64,000 nucleotides of DNA, from positions 72,433,427 through 72,497,426 of the forward strand of contig JAYESD010000004.1 in the NCBI GenBank assembly GCA_036927565.1. The letters are read 5' to 3'. A model generated the notes under the pieces. It saw only the letters and a program-made list of their open reading frames with translations, was not told the DNA's origin and made no database searches. A program made the position numbers and the translations under genes. This DNA comes from Tuctoria greenei (Eukaryota; Streptophyta; Magnoliopsida; Poales; Poaceae). Below, one piece after another: positions 12,590 to 22,956 of the stretch. The stretch's first letter is position 1. Every line of letters starts with the position of its first letter.

Positions 12590-13726
12590 CCAAAATGCAA
12601 ATGGCCCAAAAATACCCTTCGTGAGTTTGCGGCTCCCTCTGCTAACAATATACCTGTTGGGCCCACTGTTAACACGGGAGACATAAACTTCGAAATCAAG
12701 ACTGGCCTGATAACTATGGTGCAAGCCAACCCATTTTTTGGGAGGGCTAACGAGGATGCAAGTGCTCACCTGCAAAAGTTCCTTGAAATCTGCAATACTT
12801 TTAAGATCAAAGATGTATCTCCTAATGATGTCCGTCTTAGGCTGTTTCTGTTCTCTCTTCCAGGAAGAGCGAAACAGTGGTTCTACATGAACCGAAGTGT
12901 TGTAGACACTTGGGAGAAGTATTCTACGACATTCCTCGCGAATTTTTTCTTGTTGGGCAAGATCAACGCCCTACATGGAAGAATTTCCAGCTTCCAGCAA
13001 GATGCCAAGGAATCTATTCTAGAGGCTTGGGAAAGGCTTCAGGAGTACATCCTGGTCTGTCCCCACCATGGGATGGATGATTGGCTGATTATCAAAAACT
13101 TCTACAATGGGTTAATCCCTTCTGCCCGTTACCATGTTGATGCTGCTGTTGGAGGTTCCTTCTTCTCATTGACGGTGCCCAAAGACAAATATTTGATAGA
13201 GAAGATGTTGTCAAATATGGGATGGAGCGGCAAGCGCCTCCATACTCGCCAGCGAGGCATGCACACCTCGAAATAGGTGGACATAATCACTGCGAAATTG
13301 GACCTTCTTATGAGGAAGATTGATGGACAAGGCAATTGTGATGTATGTGGCAGTGCCTATGCCCTAGACTCTCACATCACTTGTTAAGTCTGTGGCAACA
13401 CGAACCATTTGGGCAATGACGGCCTAGAAATCCGTGAGGATGCCCAATATGTAACCAACAATGGAATCAACATTGGCTATCATCCAGGAGGTCAAGGGTG
13501 GGTCCAACCACGCCCATTCTTTCAAGTAGGGCACAACAACAATGGCAACAATGGAAATCAACCCAACTTGAGAGAACTTGCCATTGGCCAGCTGACGATC
13601 AATGAGGCTATATCCAAGAAGTTGTTAGCCAATGACAAGACCCTAGAGAGCATTAATGCCAAGATTGAAGGACTATCCTAAGCCTTCAAGAATCAATTGA
13701 GTTTCAACAAGATGTTGGAAACTTAG
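12590..13726 (+). pseudogene. gag: Gypsy (Athila/Tat-type) gag, with in-frame stops
   Basis: One reading frame runs from upstream of the first ATG (12716) through 13681 and beyond, broken by stops at 13274-13276, 13385-13387 and 13679-13681. Family similarity already exists upstream of the ATG (the NTLREFAAPSANN region), so the true start lies 5'. The core, near 12716-13140, has the retrotransposon gag pattern with FFGRANEDASAHLQKFLEIC, FSLPGRAKQWFY and a conserved tryptophan. A Cys-rich stretch (CDVCGSAYALDSHITC, 13338-13387) follows at the nucleocapsid position. The protein would form the virus-like particle. No polymerase follows, so the element was probably non-autonomous or truncated. 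Confidence 0.65.
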
Positions 13727-14820
13727 TTGGCTCAACTGGCTATAGTTGTTCCTCCAATGGAGAAAGTTAGTGCGGTGGCTACGAGAGGTGGCAAGACCAC
13801 TCATGACCCACTGTATCCAACAAAAGAGAAGAGGAAAACTACAAAGGAGAAGGAGGATGTCCCAGTTGGCATAAGTGAACCACTTAGTGAGAGAATGGCA
13901 AAGCAATTTGAACATACAAACATATTGCCATTCCCTCACAGGCAAAGGAAGGCAACACTGGATGAGCAATTCAACCGCCTTGGTAAGGTTATCCAGAAAA
14001 TCCACATCAATGTGCCCTTGATTGATGCGATGCAAGTACCCACTTATGCTCGCTATCTCAAGAACATATTGAATATCAAGCGGCCATTGCCCACCATTTT
14101 GGTCTCAAGCTTACGGAAGACTGCAAGGCAGCTATCCTCAATAGGCTTCCAGAAAAGAAAAAGGACCCCGGATGTCCTAAAATATCAAGCTCAATTAGGG
14201 CTCACCACTTTTACAAGGCCCTTTGTGACCTTGGAGCAAGTGTGAGTGTAATGCCCAAGGTGGTTTTCGGCCAGCTGAACTTCACAGAGCTTACTCCTAC
14301 ACCAATGTAGCTCCAACTGGCTAATTCTTCAATTTGTTATTCGGTGGGTATCGTTGAAGACGTCTCGGTGAAAATTTGGAATTGCTTCATACCCGTCGAT
14401 TTTGTGGTGCTCGACATGGAATTTGAGAAGGATACGCTGCTCATTCTAGGGCGACCATTCCTAAGCACCGCAAAGGCTCGCATAGATGTGGGAGCTGGAG
14501 AAATCCACTTCCATATCGATGGCAAGGAGGAGAAGTTTAACTTTTGACCAAAGTTGGAGCAATGCTCCATGATCCGTATCAAGTATGGGCTGAATGTTAA
14601 GCACATCCAAGAGGTCAAAATCACACCTCATTGCATTCATGAAGAATTTGATCTGTGCGGAAAATATGTCTTATCATCCACGCCGACACCCCAGTAAGAC
14701 AGAGAAGTTCGAGCCTCGCCAAACGCCCAAGTCCACCAAACCGCCAAATAAGGTATGGCAGAAGAAGCAATACAAGTCAACCAAGCCCATCCCTCTGGGC
14801 CCGGATGTCAAGAAATGAAT
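13727..14820 (+). pseudogene. Gypsy gag C-terminus and aspartic protease, frameshifted
   Basis: 13727-14245 continues the gag frame with the TRGGKTTHDP and LPFPHRQRKATLDEQF motifs that precede the protease in Athila-type elements. The protease active site reads CDLGASVSVM from 14224 in another frame, so a frameshift lies just before it. The C-terminal protease segment (14344-14547) has LGRPFLSTAKARIDVG, the usual flap-proximal pattern. A short tail continues to about 14818. The DxGAS form rather than DTGAS is normal for this clade. After it there is no RT, RNase H or integrase. Confidence 0.6.
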
Positions 14821-15290
14821 AAGGAGGAATGTCCATCTCATCGGACGATGGTTAGACCTAGCCAATAGGATAAATTTGTAGTTATCCTTTCCTTTGTTTT
14901 TCTTTTTTCTTTATTTAGATTTCCCCATTTAATTTGATTTTCCCCACTGCATATTTGGTTTTTCTTAACAAGTTGAGAATCTTATATTCTCAACTATCAT
15001 TTTTTTCTTTATTTTCACAAAAAATGAAAATTGTTGGGTCTTCAAAAAAATAGTTTTTATTCGGAAAATAATTTTTTTTGAGCTGCAAAAGTTGTAATTC
15101 ACCAACGTGCTGGCCCATAGTCGTTGGGGAGCCACCTACCAAAAGGGGGAATAGAGGGCCCACTTGTTAGTGCGGCCGACCCCCCTGTTCGGCCGACTAG
15201 GCGAAAGAGCCATTTTGGCTCTCTCCTCCAATGGGTACATTTAGTACCCTAGTGACCGTTGGGAGCTTGCACGAATGAGTCACATAGTCC
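14821..15290 (+). other. Non-coding gypsy sequence up to the junction with copia RT
   Basis: A T-rich stretch (14880-15080) is followed by CGGCCGAC-containing sequence (15170-15200), with no coding frame. Copia coding similarity resumes near 15310, so the right junction of the gypsy-type insert lies around 15290. No target duplication could be recognised. Confidence 0.4.
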
Positions 15291-15309
15291 AGGTTTTGCG
15301 ATCCAAATT

Positions 15310-16873
15310 CTCACGCTCATTCTGCTTTTGTTGCTTCTTTTGAACCCAAAGATATATCACACGCACTCACTAATGAATCTTGGATTATTGCCATGCAAGA
15401 AGAGTTAGAAAATTTTGAAAGAAATAATGTTTTGAAACTTGTACCTCCACCTTAAGGTCACACTTTAATTGGAACTAAACGGGTGTTTAAAAATAAACAA
15501 AGTGAGGATGGGGTTGCGGTTAGGAATACGTTAGGTTTGCTGCTCAAGCTTTCACACAAGTTAAAGGTTTAGATTTTGATGGAACTTTTGCTGCCGTCGC
15601 TAGATTAGAAGCCATAAAAATTTTATTAGAATTTGCTTCATATAAAGGTTTCAAGTTATATCAAATGGATGTTAAAAGTTTTCTAAATGGCTACATAGAT
15701 GAGGAGGTTTATGTCAAGCAACCACAAGGTTTTCAGAATCCAGCTTTTCCTAATCATGTTTACAAACTGTCCAAAGCTTTGTAAGGTCTCAAACAAGCCC
15801 CTAGAGCATGGTATGATATGTTAAAAACATGCTTACTTGAACAAGGGTTTACCATGGGCAAGGTTGATAAAACTCTTTTTGTACTTAAGCATGGCAATGA
15901 CTCATTATTTGTTCAAGTGTATGTGGATGAAATTATCTTTTGATGCGCTTCTCATGATCTTGTATCAAAGTTTTCAGCTATGATGAGTTCAGAATGTGAG
16001 ATGAGCATGATGGGAGCACTCACGTATTTTTTAGGGCTGCAAATCAAGCAAACAAAGAAGGGTACTTCTGTACATCAAATGAAGTATACAAAATATCTTC
16101 TTAAGCGCTTCAACATGGAGAAAAGCAAGCCTCTTCAGACACCAATGGGAACAACAATAAAACTTGAACTTGCTGAAGATGGTGAACCCATGAATCAAAA
16201 AGAATATCGAAGCATGATTGGGTCACTTTTGTACTTCAAGGCATCAAGACCGGATATACAATTCAGCTTATATCTTTGTGCACGATTTCGAGCATCTCCA
16301 CATGCTTCACATCATCAAGACCGTCAAAAGGATTCTCAAGTACTTACATGGAACTCAAGAATTTTGCATTTTTCTTTCTTCTTCCTTAACCATTACTTAG
16401 AATGTTTTTTCGGATGCTGATTTTGGGGGTTGTAGGATTGATATGAAAACTGCTTCAGGTGCTTGTCATTTCTTGGTAATTCACTTGTTGCTTGGTCCTC
16501 TAAAAAACAAAATTTAGTTGCACAACCCACAGCTGAATCTAAATATGTAGCTGCTGCTAGTGCTTGCTCACAAATTCTATGGATTGTTCAAACACTTAAG
16601 GACTATGGGGTTGATCTAGATAGTGTTCCACCGTTTTTTTATAATATTAGTGCCATTTGCATTGCTAAAAACCTCGTGCAACATTCGAGAACAAAGAAAA
16701 CTGACATTAGGTATCACTTTCTCCGCAATAATGTTGAAAAAGGAAACATTGTGGTTCACTATGTAGATATCGAACAACAATTGGCTGACATTTTTACAAA
16801 ACCTTTGGAATTCACTCGTTTTTGTTTCATTCGTAGTGAAATAAGGATTGTGCATCCTCATGCCTTCAATTGA
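15310..16873 (+). pseudogene. pol: Copia reverse transcriptase-RNase H, decayed
   Basis: Similarity begins at SFEPKDISHALTNESWIIAM and runs through the RT palm to RNase H over several frames. The catalytic box reads YVDEIIF followed by a stop (15920-15943), so the second aspartate of YVDD is changed to glutamate. 15980-16420 carries RT thumb/connection motifs (MMGALTYFLGLQIKQ, YRSMIGSLLYF). 16463-16873 carries RNase H (LVAWSSKKQNL, RYHFLRNNVEKG, LADIFTKPL). There are stops near 15450, 15780 and 15941 and several frameshifts. It would have copied element RNA into DNA and is clearly dead. Confidence 0.85.
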
Positions 16874-17835
16874 GGGGGAGTTTTTGAAACTTGGGAAGTC
16901 TATGTGTGAATCTGAATTTAAAATAATACGAGCATAGTATTTCATACATATTTGACTTTGTGATTTCTTTTACATGCTGAAAGTTCTTACTACATTAATC
17001 GTGTTATACATTTTGTAGTTTTTGCCATGACTAGTAATCGGAATAATTACTTACACTAAATCTAGTCATGATCGAACTTACTTGCTGCTTTGAACTTGTT
17101 GCATGCTCACAAGTGCTTTTAATCAAGAAGATAATCAAGTAATCAACTCACATGTTGAGTTTTTATGTCCAAATGAAAAATTGAGAAAGGATCAAGAGAA
17201 TATGCATGCATCGCACTTCTTCCTTTGAGATGGCTTATCATTGCACTTAATATGAACTCGGAAGAAGTTGTGTATGACTAAAACCATGTCCTTAAGCTTC
17301 TGATTGTCAAATGACATAGGATTTGCTTGGTTGGTTAGAATAAGGCTGATGCGGCATATAATCTCTTGCAAATGTTATAAGATGTTCCTTAAAAGAAAAT
17401 AAAAATGCAACAACAAGTGTCATGCTTTCAGGTCATGAAATAGTTACATTTGTGAGATCGTGACTTGCTTAAATTGAAAATTCACTTGATCTCTAGCATG
17501 GCTTACACTACTTTATGTATCTCATTTATGTGATAGTGTAAGTTACTTGATAATATGACTTGGATGAGCTTTATTTTATATGTAATATTATAATATTCTC
17601 ATAATAATTGAAATTTCTCTTTTGAATCTTGCTGAATACATTGTCAAAGGGGGAGAAATATGTATAGAGAGAGAAATATATCACACATTGGGAGAATTTG
17701 TTTATGAAATTTCTTTCTCATTTTATTTTTTGATTTTCAAAAAGGGGGAGAAAATTGTTTTCAAAACTTTTCTTGTAAACAAGCCAATGTTCGGATTTTA
17801 AGTGGTGTTGTCAATGCATTCATCAAGGTGGAGAT
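16874..17835 (+). other. Copia 3' non-coding region with three polypurine tracts
   Basis: No gene is supported. Polypurine tracts resembling AAAGGGGGAGA occur at 16871-16880, 17646-17656 and 17739-17751, plus the terminal GGTGGAGAT directly before the LTR at 17836. Multiple polypurine tracts downstream of pol have been described as a Sirevirus hallmark. Confidence 0.55.
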
Positions 17836-18718
17836 TGTGAGACCTATATGCTAAATACATTAGCAATTATGTTAAACATGAAGGTTTACACTCAAAGTTT
17901 TGAATATACTTGAGAAACACACTTCACACTATCGGAACTCTTGTTGCACGTGTTTTGCGTTCTGAAAATGTCTGAACTTTTCTTGTTTAATGCATAACGG
18001 CTGTTTTGGAATGTCCGAACTTTCTATGTGCTGAAATAATCGTGTGGCTGCTATGTTTTTCATTTGAAATGTTTCAAACTTGCTTTACACTTATGGAAAT
18101 ATTTGCTTAGTACTTTTGTACTAGGTTTTCGATGTATTTTGGATGATCATGGTGGATATTATCTTGCTATGTTTGCAACATGCTTATGTGAGGTGCTCAT
18201 GTAAGGTGTTGTGGTTTTTGAACTATCAAGAGCCAAGTCGAGGACTTGTGCTCGGAAGAATTGGTTGTTTGTTCATGTGCAGGTGTTGCTTGAGGTCAAA
18301 ACATGGCTGGTGACAGGATAAATTGAACTAGTCTTAGGTAGAAGATGAGGTTCAACAACCAAGATCGGGATGAATTGTGGTTGAATTCATCGGGAGGTCA
18401 AACAGCATGTTTGGGTCAAGAACAATGATATGAAGGTATCGTGGAATTTGTTGGAAGGTGTTTGCACATGATCAAGGAGTGCATGGATGTGGCAACATAG
18501 TTCCAAGGTGTGATGAAGAGAAGGGGACATAAAGAATTGGTCAGAAAGGTCCAACCATCTAGATTATCCCTCAAGCTACGGCTGAGGTAGTTATGTTTCA
18601 TTTATGGAAAGTTTTGAGTTTATTTTGGTTAGATTTCATGTGGGTCACAAAGTTGAGTTGTTTTGGAATGTTTAGGACGTTCCTAGGTGTTTGGAAGTCT
18701 TAATATTGCTTCTACCTG
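17836..18718 (+). repeat. 3' LTR of the copia element, truncated
   Basis: Starts TGTGAGACC after GGTGGAGAT and aligns with the 5' LTR parts 3071-3148 and 6059-6840. Similarity stops abruptly at CTTCTACCTG, about 0.65 kb short of the 5' LTR's length. This uninterrupted copy is what shows that 3149-6058 is an insertion in the 5' LTR. Confidence 0.7.
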
Positions 18719-19259
18719 TTCGACAACAACCACACTCGTCCAGCTGAGTGTTGGCCACGGGAGTCAGGATCACGCCAACCAGGTCTTCGTATGGGGAACC
18801 GCATCAATGCCCCTGCCAACACCTACCTGCATGTCCTGTTCGATCCTGTCGTTGATAGCACGATGACCCGGGTACCAAGGCACTATCAGGGAACATGAAG
18901 TGATCAAAGAAGAAGGATGCAACAGTTGCAGCCTCCACTGTTCGACCCTGCCCTGAAGAGCGCAAAGGATAAGGAAAATTTGTGAACCCTGCTTCCCATA
19001 TGAGAAAAGCGAGAAGTAACTAGAAGACGAGTGGCCTAGCTCTTCCTATAAAGGGGCCCGAAACTATCTCACGAAGGTACATCGAAGTAGATAGAATAGA
19101 AAAGGAGGGACTTCGTCTCCTTCATGAGAGCGCTAGAACCTCTCCTCATTTATGTACTTCACCATTGATAATGAGAAAATGAGAGCAAGGAGAGCACCAC
19201 ACTGGACGTAGGACACCTTTCCAAACAAATATAAATCATTTGTTATAGTTGTTAGGCAG
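18717..19259 (+). repeat. Unidentified LTR-like fragment
   Basis: GC-richer sequence begins TGTTCGACAAC exactly where the copia LTR breaks off. It contains a TATA-like CCTATAAAGG (about 19048) and the CACACTGGACGTAGGAC phrase common near the 3' side of gypsy LTRs. It is then cut by the gypsy element starting at 19260. No coding frame was recognised. Confidence 0.35.
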
Positions 19260-20119
19260 TGATGAGGACATCACAACAGCGGAGACACACATTGAAATGC
19301 AAGGACCAATCACAAGAGCACGAGCACGGTTAATAAATCAGCAGGTGAATTTGCTCCTAACTTCTTTTGCATGTGAGTTTGAGAATAGATTGCTATGTGA
19401 TGATTTAATTGTTATTAGGAATAATGGAAAAGATCAACAAGTGAAGTAAAGAGGCCTTGGAATCGTGGAGAACCAGCTGGGACGTCCACAAGTTGATGGA
19501 AACAGTTTACAACTCGAACTCGAGTTCAACTCGGAGTCCAGTAGCAGTCCACCTTAAAACGGACGATCATGAGGCATACAGACTCCGTTTTTGACGTTAT
19601 ACATATGAACGGAAAGAGGAGAAGATAAAATTTCCAATAGTTCTGGTCCCACCTCAAAATCCGTCCGGAGTCATTGGGAATCGCCGAAACAAGTCGAGTC
19701 AGAATTTCTGTCCGGTGCTGTGCCACTGAATCGGGCCTTTGGGCCTTGTATCCCGTATGAGTCCATTAGGGACGCGTCTAATCATGTTTTGGCCAAATCC
19801 TAACCTTTAAATACTGCAGCCCCTGGTCATATTCGGTGGGTTTTGCTTAGAACAATTTCGCTGTTCTATGGTTTGTGAGACCCCAACTTCTCAATTTCAG
19901 ATCGTGTCTTCTACGTTCCTGCTTGTGTTCTCGGTTCACTTGCAATTATTAGCCTTCTTGGTGAGGTCAAGCATGTGCCGCACGGTTGATAACAAACGGA
20001 GCAGTGGTGTAGTGATTGCAGGGGCATACGAACTGCTCGAGTGTCGCGGATCATCAATGTTGAGTTCTCCACCTCAATCTACTTACCTTTTGAAAGATCG
20101 AGCCTAAACCTACTCATCA
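19260..20119 (+). repeat. 5' LTR of the CRM-like gypsy element
   Basis: 860 bp, TGATGAGGACATC to CTCATCA. It matches the 3' LTR at 25920-26578 closely over its first 660 bases. The element's left flank is GGCAG (19255-19259). The LTR also resembles that of the gag-only element at 38148-39044, notably in TTGAGAATAGATTGCTA, CATACAGACTCCGTTTT and ACGGTTGATAAC. Confidence 0.85.
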
Positions 20120-20120
20120 A

Positions 20121-20136
20121 TTCGTATCAGATTTCC
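20121..20136 (+). promoter_or_regulatory. Primer binding site of the CRM-like element
   Basis: TTCGTATCAGATTTCC follows the LTR end. The gag-only relative has TTGGTATCAGATTTCC at the same place (39046-39061), so one substitution has damaged this copy. The TGGTATCAGA core fits initiator tRNA-Met. Confidence 0.6.
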
Positions 20137-21384
20137 AAGTTGCACGTGAGGTATCTTTGTTTTCCTTCCATTAGATCGATTTTTTTTCGTACCTAGAGTC
20201 CACAGAAAAGCCACAAAAAAATTAGATCGTTTTTCCCGCTTCCTAGACTATAGTGCATGCAGTTTTGTTTTTCAGTTTGCATTGTTAAGTTTGCATTCGT
20301 GTGGTCGAGTCTTGTTGATGGTTTAGCTTTGTGTCTTGGGTCCTAGTTATCGTGTTTTGTCCTTGTTTTCTTGTTGTTTGACATGTATTTCACAATCCCT
20401 AAATAACAAACCGAACCACCACGTTCATCTGTTTGCCTTAGCTAGCCGCCTTGCGTGAACTCCCGCATCGCCAGCCCTAGATTAGGTGACAAAACTTTGT
20501 GCCACTCATTCTAGAATCATCACACACCACCCCATTAGTTGCTGTGCAAATTCCCGATCGTTTTCATATCCGATCGTGAGTTCTGTTCTCAAATCGAGTT
20601 GGAATCGACATCCAAAAATCGTAACTCGGACAACCTACCTTAAAACGGCCATAAATTTCGAATACGAACTCAAAATTGGACAATTTTTTTCAAATTCATC
20701 TACGCAAAATTTTTCATCTGGTTTTTCACCGCGTAGCCGCGTTTGGCGAAAGTAGATTGCCCAAATTCCCGTCGAAAGATAGGCTATCCGGCCTCTGAAG
20801 TTTCAACACAAATTTTAAAGAATCTTCTTGATTTTCTATAGGCCACATATTATATCCAATTGACCTGCAAATTTGTGTGCTTCATATCTTCGTGCTCCTG
20901 AGTAAAGAAAAATATCAAAAAAAAATATTACAATAAAGAAAAAAATAGTGAAGAGCATGCATATTAAAGCAATTGGTCTATACTACTTGTGCTGGGATTG
21001 TTGGTTATATCATTCTGTCTCCCTTTTGCCTTGCTACTTCCTTGTGTGGTGCTAGAACCTAGAGCGCTTGGTTGACCAGCAACAATTTCCTACATTGAAT
21101 ACTTATTCAACCTTGTTTACCTATTAACGATTTTCTGCTTATTAGCCACCATATTGTGCCATCCAAGCTCTACCTTTCTCTTGAGCATAACAGGTATGTT
21201 TTCAATCATCCCAAGCTTCATTGGTTCATATCACCGTCCACACCACCTGCTGTGTCGGTAAGAACACTTGTAAGAGCGTGGTAAGATGCTTGAGCAAGAG
21301 AGATTGTTTTTCTTCCACCTTTCACATTGTCACTGTAGTTGATAGGGATAACATATTGTTGTTGTCTTTTGTTTCATACTAACA
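20137..21384 (+). other. 5' leader of the CRM-like element
   Basis: About 1.2 kb without a supported gene. Its last 250 bases (GCCATCCAAGCT..., GTAAGAACACTTGTAAGAGC...) match the leader of the gag-only element at 39975-40115, which supports a close relationship between the two. Confidence 0.6.
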
Positions 21385-22947
21385 ATGGTAGGAGAAGACA
21401 ATGATGACGAATGTGTTCAACATGCTGAGTTACGTGATATAATGAAGACCATGACATATATGTTTGCCAAATACAACGCAGCCACGGAGGAGTCATGGGC
21501 GAACTTGACTCGCCAACTTGATGACCTTGCTCTTCGAATGAATACTTTTGAGGCTCGGTTGCCGGTCGCTGGAAGACATGAAGACAATTCTTATGATGAT
21601 ATGGAAGATCACAACAATCAGCCAATACTACCACTTTATCGTCAAGGTATGGGATGTAATAATCATCATAACAATTATAATCGTCCCCCTGATGATCCTT
21701 TTGCTAAAGTGAAATTTACTATACCCCCTTTTTCTGGCGCTTATGATGTTGAGGCTTATCTTCATTGGGAGATGACAGTAAAGCAAAAATTTATTGCCCA
21801 TCTTGTTCCTGAACAACATAGAGTTCGTCAAGCCACTAGTGAGTTTAAGCACTTGCTATCATATGGTGGAATGAACTTGTTAAAACTAGAACTGGTCCTT
21901 CAACATGGGATAGATTAAAGGAAGCTATGCGTGTTCGATTTGTTCCTCCATCTTTTCAGCTGGACCTTCGCAAAAAATTGCAGCACTTAGACCAAGGTAA
22001 CATGTCTGTAGAGGAGTATTATCAAGAGTTACAAAAGGGTATGTTGCGTTGTGGGGTTGTAGAGGACATGGATGATAAAATAGCTCGTTTTTATGGGGGG
22101 TTGAGGCGTGAAATTCAGGACATTATTGATAACAAGGAATATGACACTGTTAACAGATTGTTTTAGCTTGCTATGTTGGCAAAAAAAAGAATTGCAGGGC
22201 CGACAACAACAGCAACAACGCACAAGGAGCAACATCACGCCGCGTTCACCGTATACACCATCCAAAACAGCACCATCTTCAACCCCCCGTGCAGCCACTA
22301 CACCATCCAATGGCGGCCAACGAACTATACCTGCAGCTCTACCTTCTCGCGTGCCAAAAGGCAGCATGGCGACATCATTCAATCCTTCGTCGTCCACTCC
22401 TTCTACGAGTCATTCTTCCGACATTAAGTGTCACCGCTGCCAGGTACTTGGTCATATGATGAGAGATTGCCCGAGCAAACGATCATACATAGCACGCGAC
22501 CATGGCGGGTATGATAGTACTTCTGATGGTGAAGATGAATATTCTCTTGCTACTGACTTTACAGATCCAAATGATGAACACAACAAAGAAGAGGTACTTG
22601 GTACAGGGGCGACGGAGAACTATAGGAGCATCATTGTGCAGCGTGCCTTGAGCTCAAAAGTGGAGACTGACGACAAGCTACAACCACAGAACCTCTTCCA
22701 CATGTTTCTCATCGTCAAGGACTGCCGTGTACACACTATAATTGATGGAGGTAGCTGCAATAACTTGGTGAACACAGACGTCATCAAGAAACTTGGTTTG
22801 ACAACAAGAGGACACCCTCATCCATACCACATTCAATGGTTCAACAACTGCGGTAAGGTTCAGGTAACACAAACAGCGAGAATACATTTTTCAATTGGTT
22901 CTTACCATGATTTTGCTGATTTTGATGTCGTTCCTATGGATGCTTGA
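21385..22947 (+). pseudogene. gag: gag-protease of the CRM-like gypsy element, frameshifted
   Basis: The start MVGEDNDDEC follows ACTAACA, the same context as in the gag-only relative. Residues from about 110 have the gag core (KFTIPPFSGAYDVEAYLHWE, then FVPPSFQLDLRKKLQ and MSVEEYYQELQ). A frameshift lies near 21860. A Gln-to-stop change is at 22164-22166. An extra base in an A8 run near 22181 shifts the frame back. A CCHC knuckle CHRCQVLGHMMRDC is intact at 22429-22470. A protease-like motif IIDGGSCNNL lies at 22738-22767. The frame stops at 22945-22947. The protein would build the particle and process the polyprotein; this copy cannot. Confidence 0.8.
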
Positions 22948-22956
22948 TCTCTTTTA

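Larger units (their letters stand above)
3071..18718 (+). mobile_element. Old Ty1/copia element (Sirevirus-like), heavily invaded and decayed
   Basis: Two related LTRs starting TGTGAGA(G/C)C lie at 3071 and 17836 and bracket copia coding remnants. The first is followed by a tRNA-Met-type primer site (GGTATCAGAGCC, 7538-7549) and a gag start (7596-7847). The decayed RT-RNase H (15310-16873) is followed by several AGGGGGAG polypurine tracts. The 5' LTR is split by a solo LTR (3149-6058). The interior between gag and RT is replaced by gypsy-type DNA (about 7860-15290). The 3' LTR loses similarity to the 5' LTR at about 18718. Repeated polypurine tracts are known from Sireviruses, which supports that lineage, but the assignment is an inference. 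Confidence 0.7.
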
